Origin: Oscillospiraceae bacterium
Lineage (GTDB): Bacteria > Bacillota > Clostridia > Oscillospirales > Oscillospiraceae
Assembly: GCA_016290695.1 (NCBI GenBank)
Contig: JAEEUX010000084.1
Coordinates: forward strand, 1-9,119
Length of the DNA: 9,119 nt
Reading direction: 5' to 3'
Numbering within the stretch: position 1 is the stretch's first letter; every line of letters begins with the position of its first letter. Positions 1-7,488 of the stretch are shown one piece after another. A program made the position numbers and the translations under genes. The notes below the pieces were generated by a model. That model was not told where the DNA came from. It saw only the letters and a program-made list of their open reading frames with translations, and ran no database searches.

Positions 1-984
1 GACGTTCTCGTCTGCCGCAGCGACATCCGCATCACCGAGGATATCCGCAGAAAAATAAGCCTTTTCTGCAACGTCGAGCCGGACTGCGTCATCCAGAACA
101 CCACCGCCGAGTCGCTTTACGCCGTCCCCCTCATGCTGGCTAATGAAGGGCTCGACCGCGTTGTGTGCCGCAAGCTCGGCCTCAATACCAAGGAGCCCGA
201 CCTTACCGAGTGGTGCGCCATGGTGAAGCGCGAGCAGGAGGCTCACGTTCCCGTTACGATAGCCCTCGTCGGCAAATACACTCAGCTGCACGACGCTTAC
301 CTCAGCATAGTTGAGGCGCTAAACCACGGCGGCACGGAGAACGACAGCGTCGTCACCATAAAGTGGCTCGACAGCGAGAAGGTCACGGACGAAAACGCAG
401 CCGAGCTTCTGGGCGACTGCGACGGCATCCTCGTCCCCGGCGGCTTCGGCGACCGCGGCATCGAGGGCATGATCTCCGCCGTTAAGTACGCGCGCGAGAA
501 CAGCGTCCCGTTCTTCGGCATCTGCCTCGGCATGCAGATGGCCGTTATAGAATACGCCCGCCACGTCGCGGGTCTGGAAAACGCCCATTCCACCGAGTTT
601 GTTTATAACTGCGCCGAGCCTGTAATAGACCTCATGCCCGAGCAGGTCGGCGTTACAGCCAAGGGCGGCACCATGCGCCTCGGCAAATATCCCTGCGTCC
701 TCAAAGCAGACAGCAAGGCCCGTGAGGCCTACGGCGTCGAGGATATTTTCGAGCGCCACCGCCATCGTTACGAATTTAACAACTGCTATCGTGAAGCTCT
801 TACTGAGAAGGGCCTCAAGCTCGCCGGTCTTTCCCCGGACGGGAAGCTCGTCGAGGTCGTTGAGGTTCCCGAGCACCCGTGGTTCGTCGGCGTCCAGTTC
901 CATCCGGAATTCAAGAGCCGCCCGAACCGCCCCCACCCGCTCTTTAAGGCGTTTATTGCGGCAGCGAAGAAGTCACAGAGCTGA
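1..984 (+). CDS. pyrG: CTP synthase, 5'-truncated by the window edge
   Basis: CTP synthase converts UTP to CTP with ATP and glutamine ammonia, the last step of de novo CTP synthesis in the cytoplasm. The frame is open from base 1, so the N-terminal part (roughly 200 residues of a usual length near 535, including most of the ATP/UTP amidoligase domain) lies upstream of the window. What is visible is the end of the synthetase domain (DVLVCRS, then IQNTTAESLYAVPLML), then the class I glutamine amidotransferase domain beginning at VTIALVGKYTQLHDAYLS. The nucleophile Cys is in GICLGMQ (codon 523-525), and the His-Glu pair is in VQFHPEFKSRP (codons 901-903 and 907-909). The ATG at 133 is internal, because the conserved SLYAVPLML run crosses it. 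It is followed 49 bases later by carA on the same strand with no terminator between, so the two are probably co-transcribed. Nothing abnormal is seen in the visible part. Confidence 0.97.
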   Translation, partial: DVLVCRSDIRITEDIRRKISLFCNVEPDCVIQNTTAESLYAVPLMLANEGLDRVVCRKLGLNTKEPDLTEWCAMVKREQEAHVPVTIALVGKYTQLHDAYLSIVEALNHGGTENDSVVTIKWLDSEKVTDENAAELLGDCDGILVPGGFGDRGIEGMISAVKYARENSVPFFGICLGMQMAVIEYARHVAGLENAHSTEFVYNCAEPVIDLMPEQVGVTAKGGTMRLGKYPCVLKADSKAREAYGVEDIFERHRHRYEFNNCYREALTEKGLKLAGLSPDGKLVEVVEVPEHPWFVGVQFHPEFKSRPNRPHPLFKAFIAAAKKSQS

Positions 985-1018
985 GCTTCGCTGAATACGC
1001 GAGGCCAGAGCTTCCAGA

Positions 1019-1025
1019 GAAGGGG
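1019..1025 (+). promoter_or_regulatory. carA ribosome binding site that decides the start
   Basis: GAAGGGG lies 8 bases before the ATG at 1034. An in-frame GTG at 1025 would overlap this site and have no Shine-Dalgarno of its own, so the ATG at 1034 is preferred. Confidence 0.75.
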
Positions 1026-1033
1026 TGTTTCAG

Positions 1034-2104
1034 ATGGACAGATACATAGTTCTTGAAAACGGAAGCGTTTTTAAGGGAAAAGCATTCGGCGCGGATAAGG
1101 AGGTCATCGCGGAGGTGGTTTTCACCACGGGCATGACCGCTTATCTCGAAACTCTTACCGACCCGAGCTATTACGGGCAGGCCATAGTTCAGACCTTCCC
1201 GCTCATCGGAGATTACGGCATCATCCCCGCCGACGCGGAGAGCCGCACTAACGGCGCCTGGGCGTACATCGTGCGCGAATGGTGCGCCGAGCCCTCCAAT
1301 TTCCGTAGCGAGGGCAACATAGACGATTATCTTAAAAAGCAGGGCATTCCCGGCGTCTGGGGCGTTGATACGCGCGCGCTCACGCGCATCATCCGCGAAA
1401 ACGGCGTTATGAACGGCGCCATCACCTCCGACCCGTCGAAGGTAGACATGGCGGCCCTGCGCGCTTACCGCGTAACGGGCGGAGTCAAGGCCATGAGCGT
1501 GAAGGAGCCGGAGCATGTAGCGAGCGAGGGCGGCTGCGGAAAGCGGGTCGTGCTCATGGATTTCGGCATGAAGGCCAATATCATGCGCTCGCTCAAAAAG
1601 CGCGGCTGCGACATCACGATAGTCCCCTGCGACACTTCGGCGGAGGACATAATCGCCATGAAGCCGGACGGAATAATGCTCTCCAACGGCCCAGGAGACC
1701 CGGAAGAAAACACGGAGATCATCGCCAACATCCGCAAGCTCTGCGCCACGGGCATCCCAATCTTCGGGATCTGCCTCGGTCACCAGCTTTTGGCGCTGGC
1801 GCACGGCTTTAAGACGCAGAAGCTCAAATACGGCCACAGAGGCGCGAACCAGCCGGTAAAGAACCTCGAAACCGGCAGGATATACATAAGCTCGCAGAAC
1901 CACGGCTACGCCGTTCTTTCCGAGAGCGTCAGGCCCGAAACGGCTCACCAGACCTTTATAAACGTAAACGACGGAACGAACGAGGGCATCAGCTACCGTA
2001 ACGAACCGGTCTTCTCGGTGCAGTTCCACCCCGAGGCCTGCGGAGGCCCGCTCGACACGGGGTTTTTGTTCGATAAGTTCGTTGAATTGATGGAGGGGGT
2101 TTGA
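1034..2104 (+). CDS. carA: Carbamoyl-phosphate synthase, small (glutaminase) subunit
   Basis: CarA hydrolyses glutamine and channels ammonia to CarB for carbamoyl phosphate, the precursor of pyrimidines and arginine. The protein is 356 residues from the ATG chosen by its ribosome binding site. The N-terminal CarA domain shows the family signature VVFTTGMTAYLETLTDPSYYGQ and PLIGDYGI. The C-terminal class I glutamine amidotransferase domain contains LSNGPGDP, the nucleophile Cys247 in GICLGHQ, the GHRGANQPV loop, and His332/Glu334 in VQFHPEACGGP. All catalytic triad residues are present and the length is in the usual range (E. coli CarA is a little over 380). It follows pyrG after a 49-base gap and ends 3 bases before the carB start. 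The carB ribosome binding site lies inside the carA 3' end, which fits translational coupling for equimolar subunits. I saw no attenuator or PyrR-type hairpin in the gap upstream; operon control probably acts upstream of the window. Confidence 0.97.
   Translation: MDRYIVLENGSVFKGKAFGADKEVIAEVVFTTGMTAYLETLTDPSYYGQAIVQTFPLIGDYGIIPADAESRTNGAWAYIVREWCAEPSNFRSEGNIDDYLKKQGIPGVWGVDTRALTRIIRENGVMNGAITSDPSKVDMAALRAYRVTGGVKAMSVKEPEHVASEGGCGKRVVLMDFGMKANIMRSLKKRGCDITIVPCDTSAEDIIAMKPDGIMLSNGPGDPEENTEIIANIRKLCATGIPIFGICLGHQLLALAHGFKTQKLKYGHRGANQPVKNLETGRIYISSQNHGYAVLSESVRPETAHQTFINVNDGTNEGISYRNEPVFSVQFHPEACGGPLDTGFLFDKFVELMEGV
2092..2099 (+). promoter_or_regulatory. carB-dapF ribosome binding site within the carA 3' end
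   Basis: GGAGGGGG, formed by the last codons of carA, is 8 bases before the ATG at 2108. Its place inside carA suggests coupled translation of the two synthase subunits. Confidence 0.75.
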
Positions 2105-2107
2105 GTC

Positions 2108-5100
2108 ATGCCGCTTAATCCGAATATCAAAAAAGTTCTTGTAATAGGCTCCGGCCCGATAGTCATAGGCCAGGCCGCGGAATTTGACTATGCCGGAACG
2201 CAGGCATGCCGCGCCCTGAAGGAGGACGGAATAGAGATCGTCCTCGTAAACTCCAACCCCGCCACCATCATGACGGACAGCGCCATGGCGGACAGAATTT
2301 ACATCGAGCCCCTCACGCTCACCACGATAAAGAGAATCATCGAAAAGGAAAAGCCGGACAGCATCCTTTCCGGTCTCGGCGGCCAGACGGGCCTTACCCT
2401 TTCGATGCAGCTTGCCAAGGACGGCTTCCTTGACCAGCACCATGTCCGCCTCCTCGGTTCCTCGCCCGAAACCATCGACAAGGCCGAGGACAGGCAGATT
2501 TTCAAGGAAACCATGGAGAGCATAGGCCAGCCCTGCATCCCCTCCGAGGTCGTTACCACGGTGGAGGACGCGCTCGCCTTTGCCGATAAGATAGGCTACC
2601 CCGTCATCGTCCGCCCCGCCTTCACCCTCGGCGGCACGGGCGGCGGCATCGCCAAGGATAAGGCCGAGCTTTCCGAAATCGCCTCCGGCGGTATCGCAGC
2701 CTCCCCCATTTCGCAGATCCTCGTCGAGCGCTGCGTTTCCGGCTGGAAGGAAATAGAATTCGAAGTAATCCGCGACGGAGCGGGCAACGCCATAACCGTC
2801 TGCTCCATGGAAAACATCGACCCCGTCGGCGTCCATACGGGCGACAGCGTGGTAATAGCCCCGGCGATAACGCTTTCCGACAAGGAATATCAGATGCTCC
2901 GTACCGCTTCGCTCGATATAATCACGGCGCTCGGCGTCGAGGGCGGCTGCAACTGCCAGTTTGCCCTGAACCCCGATTCCTTCGAGTACGCGGTAATCGA
3001 GGTAAACCCCCGCGTGTCGCGTTCCTCCGCGCTCGCCTCCAAGGCGACGGGCTACCCCATCGCCAAGGTTTCCGCAAAAATCGCCATAGGCTACCGCCTC
3101 GACGAAATTCTCAATGCCGTCACCGGCACGACCTACGCCGCCTTTGAGCCGACGATAGACTACGTCTGCGTCAAGTTCCCGAAATGGCCCTTCGATAAAT
3201 TCGTCTATGCCAAGCGCGAGCTCGGCACGCAGATGAAGGCGACGGGCGAAGTCATGAGCATTGCGGATAATTTTGAAGCCGCGCTCATGAAGGCCGTTCG
3301 CGGCGCCGAAATTTCGCTCGACACCCTCAACCTCCCCCGCCTCGCCTCGCTGGGCGACGAGGAAGTGCGCGCAAAGCTGCACGAAACCACCGACGAGCGC
3401 CTTTTCGTCGTGTTCGAGGCGCTGAAGCGCGGCATGACCGCGGACGAGATTTTCGACATTACGAAAATTGACCGCTGGTTCATAAACAAGATGAAGAACC
3501 TCGTGCTCTTTGAGCGCGAGATAGCGGGCAGGGAGCTTGACGAAGCCCATTACCTGCTCGGCAAGCATTACGGCTACCCGGATAAGGCCCTCGCGCGCAT
3601 TTCCGGCTCCGCCGTCAGCTTCGATTTCAAGCCCACCTACAAGATGGTCGATACCTGCGGCGGCGAGTTTGCCGCCGAGACGCCGTATTTTTACGCCACG
3701 GCAAACACAGCCGAAAGCGGCGGCGAAAACGAAGCCCTCGCCCACATTTCCGGCGCGGGCAAGACGGTCATCGTCCTCGGCTCCGGCCCCATCCGCATCG
3801 GCCAGGGCATAGAGTTCGACTACGCCAGCGTCCACTGCGTCTGGGCTCTCAAACGCCTCGGCTTCGAGGTCGTTATCATCAACAATAACCCCGAGACCGT
3901 TTCCACGGACTTTGATACCTCCGACAGGCTCTACTTCGAGCCTCTTACCCCGGAGGACGTAATGCACGTTATCGACATGGAGAAGCCCTACGGCGTAGTC
4001 GTCGCCTTCGGCGGACAGACCTCCATCAAGCTCACGAAGATGCTCAGCGAGGCCGGCATCCGCATCCTCGGCACCTCCGCCGACAGCATCGACATGGCGG
4101 AGGACAGGGAGCGCTTCGACGAGCTGCTTGAAAGGCTCTCCATCAAGCGTCCCAAGGGCAGCACGGTAATGACCGTCGAGGAAGCGCTCAAGGCGGCAAA
4201 CGCGCTGACTTACCCCGTCCTCATGCGCCCGTCCTACGTTCTCGGCGGGCAGAACATGATTATCGCCTTCAATGACGACGATATCCGCGAGTACATGGCG
4301 ATAATCCTCCGCAACAAGATTGAAAACCCTGTGCTCATAGACAAATACCTTAACGGCCGCGAAATAGAGGTCGACGCCATCTACGACGGCGAGGACGTTC
4401 TCATCCCCGGCATCATGGAGCACATCGAGCGCGCGGGCATCCATTCCGGCGACAGTATCGCCGTCTACCCCGCCACTCATATAGACGACGCGCTTGCCGA
4501 CCGCCTCGTCCGCACGACGCGCCAGCTCGCCGAAGGGCTAAACGCCGTCGGCATAGTGAACATCCAGTACATAATCTATAATAACGATATCTACATCATC
4601 GAGGTTAACCCCCGCGCCTCGCGCACCGTCCCTTATCTGAGCAAGGTAACGGGCGTGCCGATGGTGGAGCTTGCTATCCGCGCTTCGCTCGGCGAGAAGC
4701 TTGCCGATATGGGCTACGACGCGGGTCTCTATCATCCCTCGCCCTACACGGCGGTAAAGGTCCCCGTATTCTCGTTTGAAAAGCTCGTGGACGTCGATAC
4801 CCACCTCGGGCCGGAGATGAAGTCCACCGGCGAAGTCCTCGGCATAGGCAAGGATTTGCAGGAGGCTCTTTACAAGGGTCTTATCGCAGCCGGCTACAAG
4901 ATGTACAAGACCGGCGGCGTCTTCCTCTCCGTGCGCGACAGCGACAAGCCGGAGATTACGGACATCGCCAAGAAGTTCCACAACCTCGGCTTCACGCTTT
5001 ACGCCACCGAGGGCACGGCCGAAACGGTAAGGCGCGCGGGCTTCGAGGTAAAGGTCGTCGACAAGCTTTATGAGGGCGGCGACAACCACAGCATAGCCCT

Positions 5101-6157
5101 TCTCGAAAGCGGAAAGATTAATTACATAGTCTCCACCTCCGCCCGCGGGCGCATCCCGGCGCGCGACAGCGTGAAGATACGCCGCAAGGCAAGCGCTCTC
5201 GGCATCCCCTGCCTCACCTCTATCGACACGGCAAACGCCCTGGCTGACAGCCTAATGAGCCGCTACAGCGAGATAAACACCGAGCTTGTAGACCTCAACA
5301 ACATGCGCCACAGCAAGACAAAGCTCCAGTTCACGAAGATGCAGGGCTGCGGCAACGACTATATTTACATCGACTGCTTCGAGCGCGAGATAAATTCCCC
5401 GGAATCCCTCTCCGTCTTCCTCTCCGACAGGCATTACGGCGTCGGCGGCGACGGTATCATCCTCGTCGGCCCCTCCAAGATTGCGGACGCGAAAATGCGT
5501 ATCTTCAATCTTGACGGCAGCGAGGGCATGATGTGCGGCAACGGTATCCGCTGCGTCGGCAAATACCTTTACGACTCCCGCAACCTCAAGAAGAAGGTCA
5601 TGACCATCGAAACGCTCAGCGGCGTTAAGCAGCTCAAGCTCATCACGAAGAACGACGAGGTCATGCGCGTGAGCGTGAACATGGGCAAGGCGGAGCTGAG
5701 CCCCGAGAAAATTCCCGTCGCGCTTGAGGGCGAAGCGGTAATTGACCGCGAGATTAGCGTCGCGGGCGAAAAATACAAGGTCACCTGCGTTTCGATGGGT
5801 AACCCCCACTGCGTCGTCTTCCGCGAGGACGTTGACGGGCTTGACCTTGAGAAGATAGGCCCCGCGTTTGAGACTAACCCCATCTTCCCCGAGCGCGTGA
5901 ACACCGAGTTTGTCCGCGTTATCGACGAGCACACGATTAAGATGCGCGTCTGGGAGCGCGGCAGCGGCGAAACTCTCGCCTGCGGAACCGGCGCCTGCGC
6001 GGCAGCCGTGGCCTGCGTGCTGAACGGCCTGTGCCCCAAGGGCGAGGATATCCGCGTCCTCCTTACCGGCGGCGAGCTCACGATAAACTATACCGACGAG
6101 CGCGTCTTCATGACCGGCAACGCCGAAAAGGTCTTCGAAGGCACGGTAGAATTCTGA
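2108..6157 (+). CDS. carB: CarB-DapF fusion: carbamoyl-phosphate synthase large subunit joined to diaminopimelate epimerase
   Basis: This is a single 1349-residue ORF. Residues 1-1072 are a complete CarB. The first ATP-grasp half makes carboxyphosphate, with RPAFTLGGTGGG, GWKEIEFEV, ENIDPVGVHTGDS and EVNPRVSRSSALASKATGYP. An oligomerisation region contains YKMVDTCGGEF. The second ATP-grasp half phosphorylates carbamate; it starts near K552 with VIVLGSGPIRIGQGIEFDY and has RPSYVLGGQNM, AGIHSGDS and EVNPRASRTVPYLSKVTG. An MGS-type allosteric domain from about residue 936 carries ATEGTA and VDKL, at the positions that bind UMP/IMP in E. coli CarB. Residues 1073-1349 are a complete DapF (see the separate entry). 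E. coli CarB is 1073 residues and DapF 274, so neither part is trimmed. There is no internal stop, no linker and no Shine-Dalgarno at the junction. Tandem stops (TGA TAA) and a terminator follow. Both activities are predicted intact. The protein is probably cytoplasmic, partnering CarA through the CarB part. Carbamoyl phosphate from it would feed pyrimidines and arginine; the DapF product feeds lysine and peptidoglycan. A joining of two genes by an assembly error is unlikely but not excluded. Confidence 0.96.
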   Translation: MPLNPNIKKVLVIGSGPIVIGQAAEFDYAGTQACRALKEDGIEIVLVNSNPATIMTDSAMADRIYIEPLTLTTIKRIIEKEKPDSILSGLGGQTGLTLSMQLAKDGFLDQHHVRLLGSSPETIDKAEDRQIFKETMESIGQPCIPSEVVTTVEDALAFADKIGYPVIVRPAFTLGGTGGGIAKDKAELSEIASGGIAASPISQILVERCVSGWKEIEFEVIRDGAGNAITVCSMENIDPVGVHTGDSVVIAPAITLSDKEYQMLRTASLDIITALGVEGGCNCQFALNPDSFEYAVIEVNPRVSRSSALASKATGYPIAKVSAKIAIGYRLDEILNAVTGTTYAAFEPTIDYVCVKFPKWPFDKFVYAKRELGTQMKATGEVMSIADNFEAALMKAVRGAEISLDTLNLPRLASLGDEEVRAKLHETTDERLFVVFEALKRGMTADEIFDITKIDRWFINKMKNLVLFEREIAGRELDEAHYLLGKHYGYPDKALARISGSAVSFDFKPTYKMVDTCGGEFAAETPYFYATANTAESGGENEALAHISGAGKTVIVLGSGPIRIGQGIEFDYASVHCVWALKRLGFEVVIINNNPETVSTDFDTSDRLYFEPLTPEDVMHVIDMEKPYGVVVAFGGQTSIKLTKMLSEAGIRILGTSADSIDMAEDRERFDELLERLSIKRPKGSTVMTVEEALKAANALTYPVLMRPSYVLGGQNMIIAFNDDDIREYMAIILRNKIENPVLIDKYLNGREIEVDAIYDGEDVLIPGIMEHIERAGIHSGDSIAVYPATHIDDALADRLVRTTRQLAEGLNAVGIVNIQYIIYNNDIYIIEVNPRASRTVPYLSKVTGVPMVELAIRASLGEKLADMGYDAGLYHPSPYTAVKVPVFSFEKLVDVDTHLGPEMKSTGEVLGIGKDLQEALYKGLIAAGYKMYKTGGVFLSVRDSDKPEITDIAKKFHNLGFTLYATEGTAETVRRAGFEVKVVDKLYEGGDNHSIALLESGKINYIVSTSARGRIPARDSVKIRRKASALGIPCLTSIDTANALADSLMSRYSEINTELVDLNNMRHSKTKLQFTKMQGCGNDYIYIDCFEREINSPESLSVFLSDRHYGVGGDGIILVGPSKIADAKMRIFNLDGSEGMMCGNGIRCVGKYLYDSRNLKKKVMTIETLSGVKQLKLITKNDEVMRVSVNMGKAELSPEKIPVALEGEAVIDREISVAGEKYKVTCVSMGNPHCVVFREDVDGLDLEKIGPAFETNPIFPERVNTEFVRVIDEHTIKMRVWERGSGETLACGTGACAAAVACVLNGLCPKGEDIRVLLTGGELTINYTDERVFMTGNAEKVFEGTVEF
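5324..6154 (+). other. dapF: DapF domain of the fusion protein (diaminopimelate epimerase, residues 1073-1349)
   Basis: DapF interconverts LL- and meso-diaminopimelate by a cofactor-independent two-base mechanism using two cysteines. The module opens with LQFTKMQGCGNDYIYID, which lines up with the very first residues of free-standing DapF (MQFSKMHGLGND in E. coli). The codon at the expected initiator position is CTC (Leu1073). The catalytic cysteines are C1143 in MMCGNGIRC and C1292 in LACGTGAC. Other family signatures are GVGGDGIILV near the front, FNLDGSEG just before the first Cys, MGNPHCVVF, NTEFV, and WERGSGET before the second Cys. The length of 277 residues is normal for the family. 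Free DapF works as a dimer, so the fusion may add a dimer interface to the CarA-CarB assembly; that is inference. Confidence 0.95.
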
Positions 6158-6177
6158 TAAAACGGTTTAAGCTCTTC

Positions 6178-6215
6178 CATCCCCGCAGTCCAAAGCGACC
6201 GCGGGGATGTTTTTT
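6178..6215 (+). terminator. Rho-independent terminator after carB-dapF
   Basis: A perfect 9-bp GC-rich stem (CATCCCCGC / GCGGGGATG) encloses a 14-base loop in which GTC/GAC can pair again. It is followed directly by six T residues. It lies 21 bases after the stop codon and should end the pyrG-carA-carB/dapF transcript. Confidence 0.92.
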
Positions 6216-6236
6216 GTAATACTTGCACAAAACGTA

Positions 6237-6265
6237 TTGAAATGTCATTTTTATTTTGATATACT
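6237..6265 (+). promoter_or_regulatory. Sigma-A-type promoter for the bicupin gene
   Basis: TTGAAA (6237-6242) and TATACT (6260-6265) are separated by exactly 17 bases in AT-rich sequence, about 60 bases before the start codon. Each hexamer is one mismatch from consensus, so this is a strong candidate. No clear operator is seen between it and the gene. Confidence 0.8.
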
Positions 6266-6325
6266 TATCTCAATAATGACTCCGCGCAAGACGGAAAACT
6301 TTGTTTTTGAAAGGAAAAATGCACT

Positions 6326-7426
6326 ATGGGCAAGTATGACGATCTTGTATTCAAAATCCCCAAGGAGTTCCACGAATGGTACGGCTTCGCGTCTCCGCGC
6401 GGCTTCTTCCGCGGCACGACGATGATGGAGAAGGCCCGCGTTTACATGGACTTCACCGCCGTTACCAAGCCCCTCCCCATGGAGGTTCCCCACACGCACC
6501 ACTGCGCTGACGAGTACCTTGTCTTCACCGGTGCCGACATGAACAATTTCTTCGAGTTCGACGCTGAGGTAGACGTCTGGATAGGCGAGGACCCGAACAA
6601 CCTCGAAATGTACACCCTCACGCAGCCCACCATCATCCGCGTCCCGCCGAAACTCTACCACTGCCCCGTCAACTTCCGCCGCATCGACAAGCCCATCGTC
6701 TTCTCCGCCGTTTATCTGGACGGCGACTGGTCGAAGATCAACCGCAATCTCGACGAGAACGGCCGCGAGTTCTTTACATACGACGGCGCGGGCATCCGCC
6801 GCTGCGTCAAGGACAGCTCCAAGGAGTGCGTCTACTGCGGCCAGTGCTTCTCCGAGGCGATGAAGAACGCCGACAAGAAGAGCAAGGAAACGAACACCGA
6901 AAACACCCATCAGAAGGATCTTCTCGCTCCCTTCTATGAGATGGCGAAGAAGCCCCACACCGGCAAATACGATAAGTACGTTTACGCCTACAAGCCCGAG
7001 GAGCATTCTGACGACCGCTTCCTCAGCCCGCGTGCCGGCTTCCGCGGAGAGAGCGAAATGCCCGGTTCCCGCCTCTGGTATCTTTACAATATCGTCCAGA
7101 AGGCCTGCGTCATAGGCGAAACGCACATGCACCACTCCGTCGAGGAATACCTCTTCTTCACCGGCGCGGACATCTCCAAGTTCTTCGAGTTTGACGCCGA
7201 AATCGAGGTTCAGATAGGCGAGGATCCCGAGCACATGGAGACCTACACCATCACCGAGCCCACCGTTATCCGCGTTCCCGCCGGAATGTGGCACGGCCCG
7301 GTAAACATCAAGCGCCTCGGCGCCCCGATAAACTTCGAGCCCTTCTATCCCTGCGGAAACTACGGCCGCGTTCTCTATAAGGACGGCCAGTATATCTACG
7401 AAGGAACCGACCTCCCCAAAAAGTAA
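6326..7426 (+). CDS. Two-domain cupin protein with a Cys-rich linker, function unknown
   Basis: This 366-residue protein, of a family I do not recognise by name, is built from two similar halves (about residues 3-145 and 210-355). Across the best-matched 71 residues roughly 40 are identical by my hand alignment. Each half carries a cupin-like metal site: H56-x-H58-H59 with E63 and a distal H112, and H267-x-H269-H270 with E274 and a distal H323. The shared text around these is EYL-FTGAD, FFEFDAE, IGEDP and IRVP. Such sites usually hold Fe, Mn, Ni or Zn. Between the halves is C160-x7-C168-x2-C171-x2-C174, then a hydrophilic Lys/Asn/Thr-rich stretch. No signal peptide or membrane segment is seen, so it is cytoplasmic by default. 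AAAGG is 11 bases before the ATG. It has its own promoter and terminators on both sides, so it is a single-gene unit. It could be a dioxygenase, isomerase or ligand-binding protein; the sequence does not decide. Confidence 0.9.
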   Translation: MGKYDDLVFKIPKEFHEWYGFASPRGFFRGTTMMEKARVYMDFTAVTKPLPMEVPHTHHCADEYLVFTGADMNNFFEFDAEVDVWIGEDPNNLEMYTLTQPTIIRVPPKLYHCPVNFRRIDKPIVFSAVYLDGDWSKINRNLDENGREFFTYDGAGIRRCVKDSSKECVYCGQCFSEAMKNADKKSKETNTENTHQKDLLAPFYEMAKKPHTGKYDKYVYAYKPEEHSDDRFLSPRAGFRGESEMPGSRLWYLYNIVQKACVIGETHMHHSVEEYLFFTGADISKFFEFDAEIEVQIGEDPEHMETYTITEPTVIRVPAGMWHGPVNIKRLGAPINFEPFYPCGNYGRVLYKDGQYIYEGTDLPKK

Positions 7427-7441
7427 AATGCGCAAAACAAG

Positions 7442-7482
7442 TCCCCCGTTCGGATAAACCGAACGGGGGATGATTTGTTTTT
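7442..7482. terminator. Bidirectional terminator between the convergent cupin and SGNH genes
   Basis: A perfect 12-bp stem (TCCCCCGTTCGG / CCGAACGGGGGA) has a 5-base loop ATAAA. On the + strand a T-rich stretch ending in five Ts follows. On the - strand, after the stem, comes CTTGTTTTGCGCATTTT, so the same hairpin can end the SGNH transcript. Confidence 0.92.
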
Positions 7483-7488
7483 CCGCGC

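Noticed and set aside
1025..1033. GTG at 1025 as the carA start
   Set aside because: It overlaps the Shine-Dalgarno that serves the ATG at 1034 and adds three residues not typical of CarA.
953..4480. Very long - strand open frame (1175 codons) opposite carA and carB
   Set aside because: It lies wholly opposite well-conserved CarA/CarB coding sequence. It reads as low-complexity Ala/Val/Asp/Gly/Arg text with no family motifs, as expected from strong C/G bias at third positions removing antisense stops.
5303..5341. Internal ATG codons at 5303 and 5339 as possible separate dapF starts
   Set aside because: Neither has a Shine-Dalgarno within 5-15 bases. 5303 is inside the CarB C-terminus, and 5339 would remove the conserved first strand of DapF. 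Reinitiation cannot be excluded from sequence alone.
5252..5932. - strand open frame opposite the DapF module, and the similar one at 4538-5089
   Set aside because: No recognisable motifs, and the + strand encodes conserved DapF and CarB; these are codon-bias shadows.
6207..6425. 72-codon + strand open frame spanning the terminator and the bicupin promoter
   Set aside because: It starts in the terminator T-tract, overlaps the promoter and the true cupin start in another frame, and has no ribosome binding site or motif.
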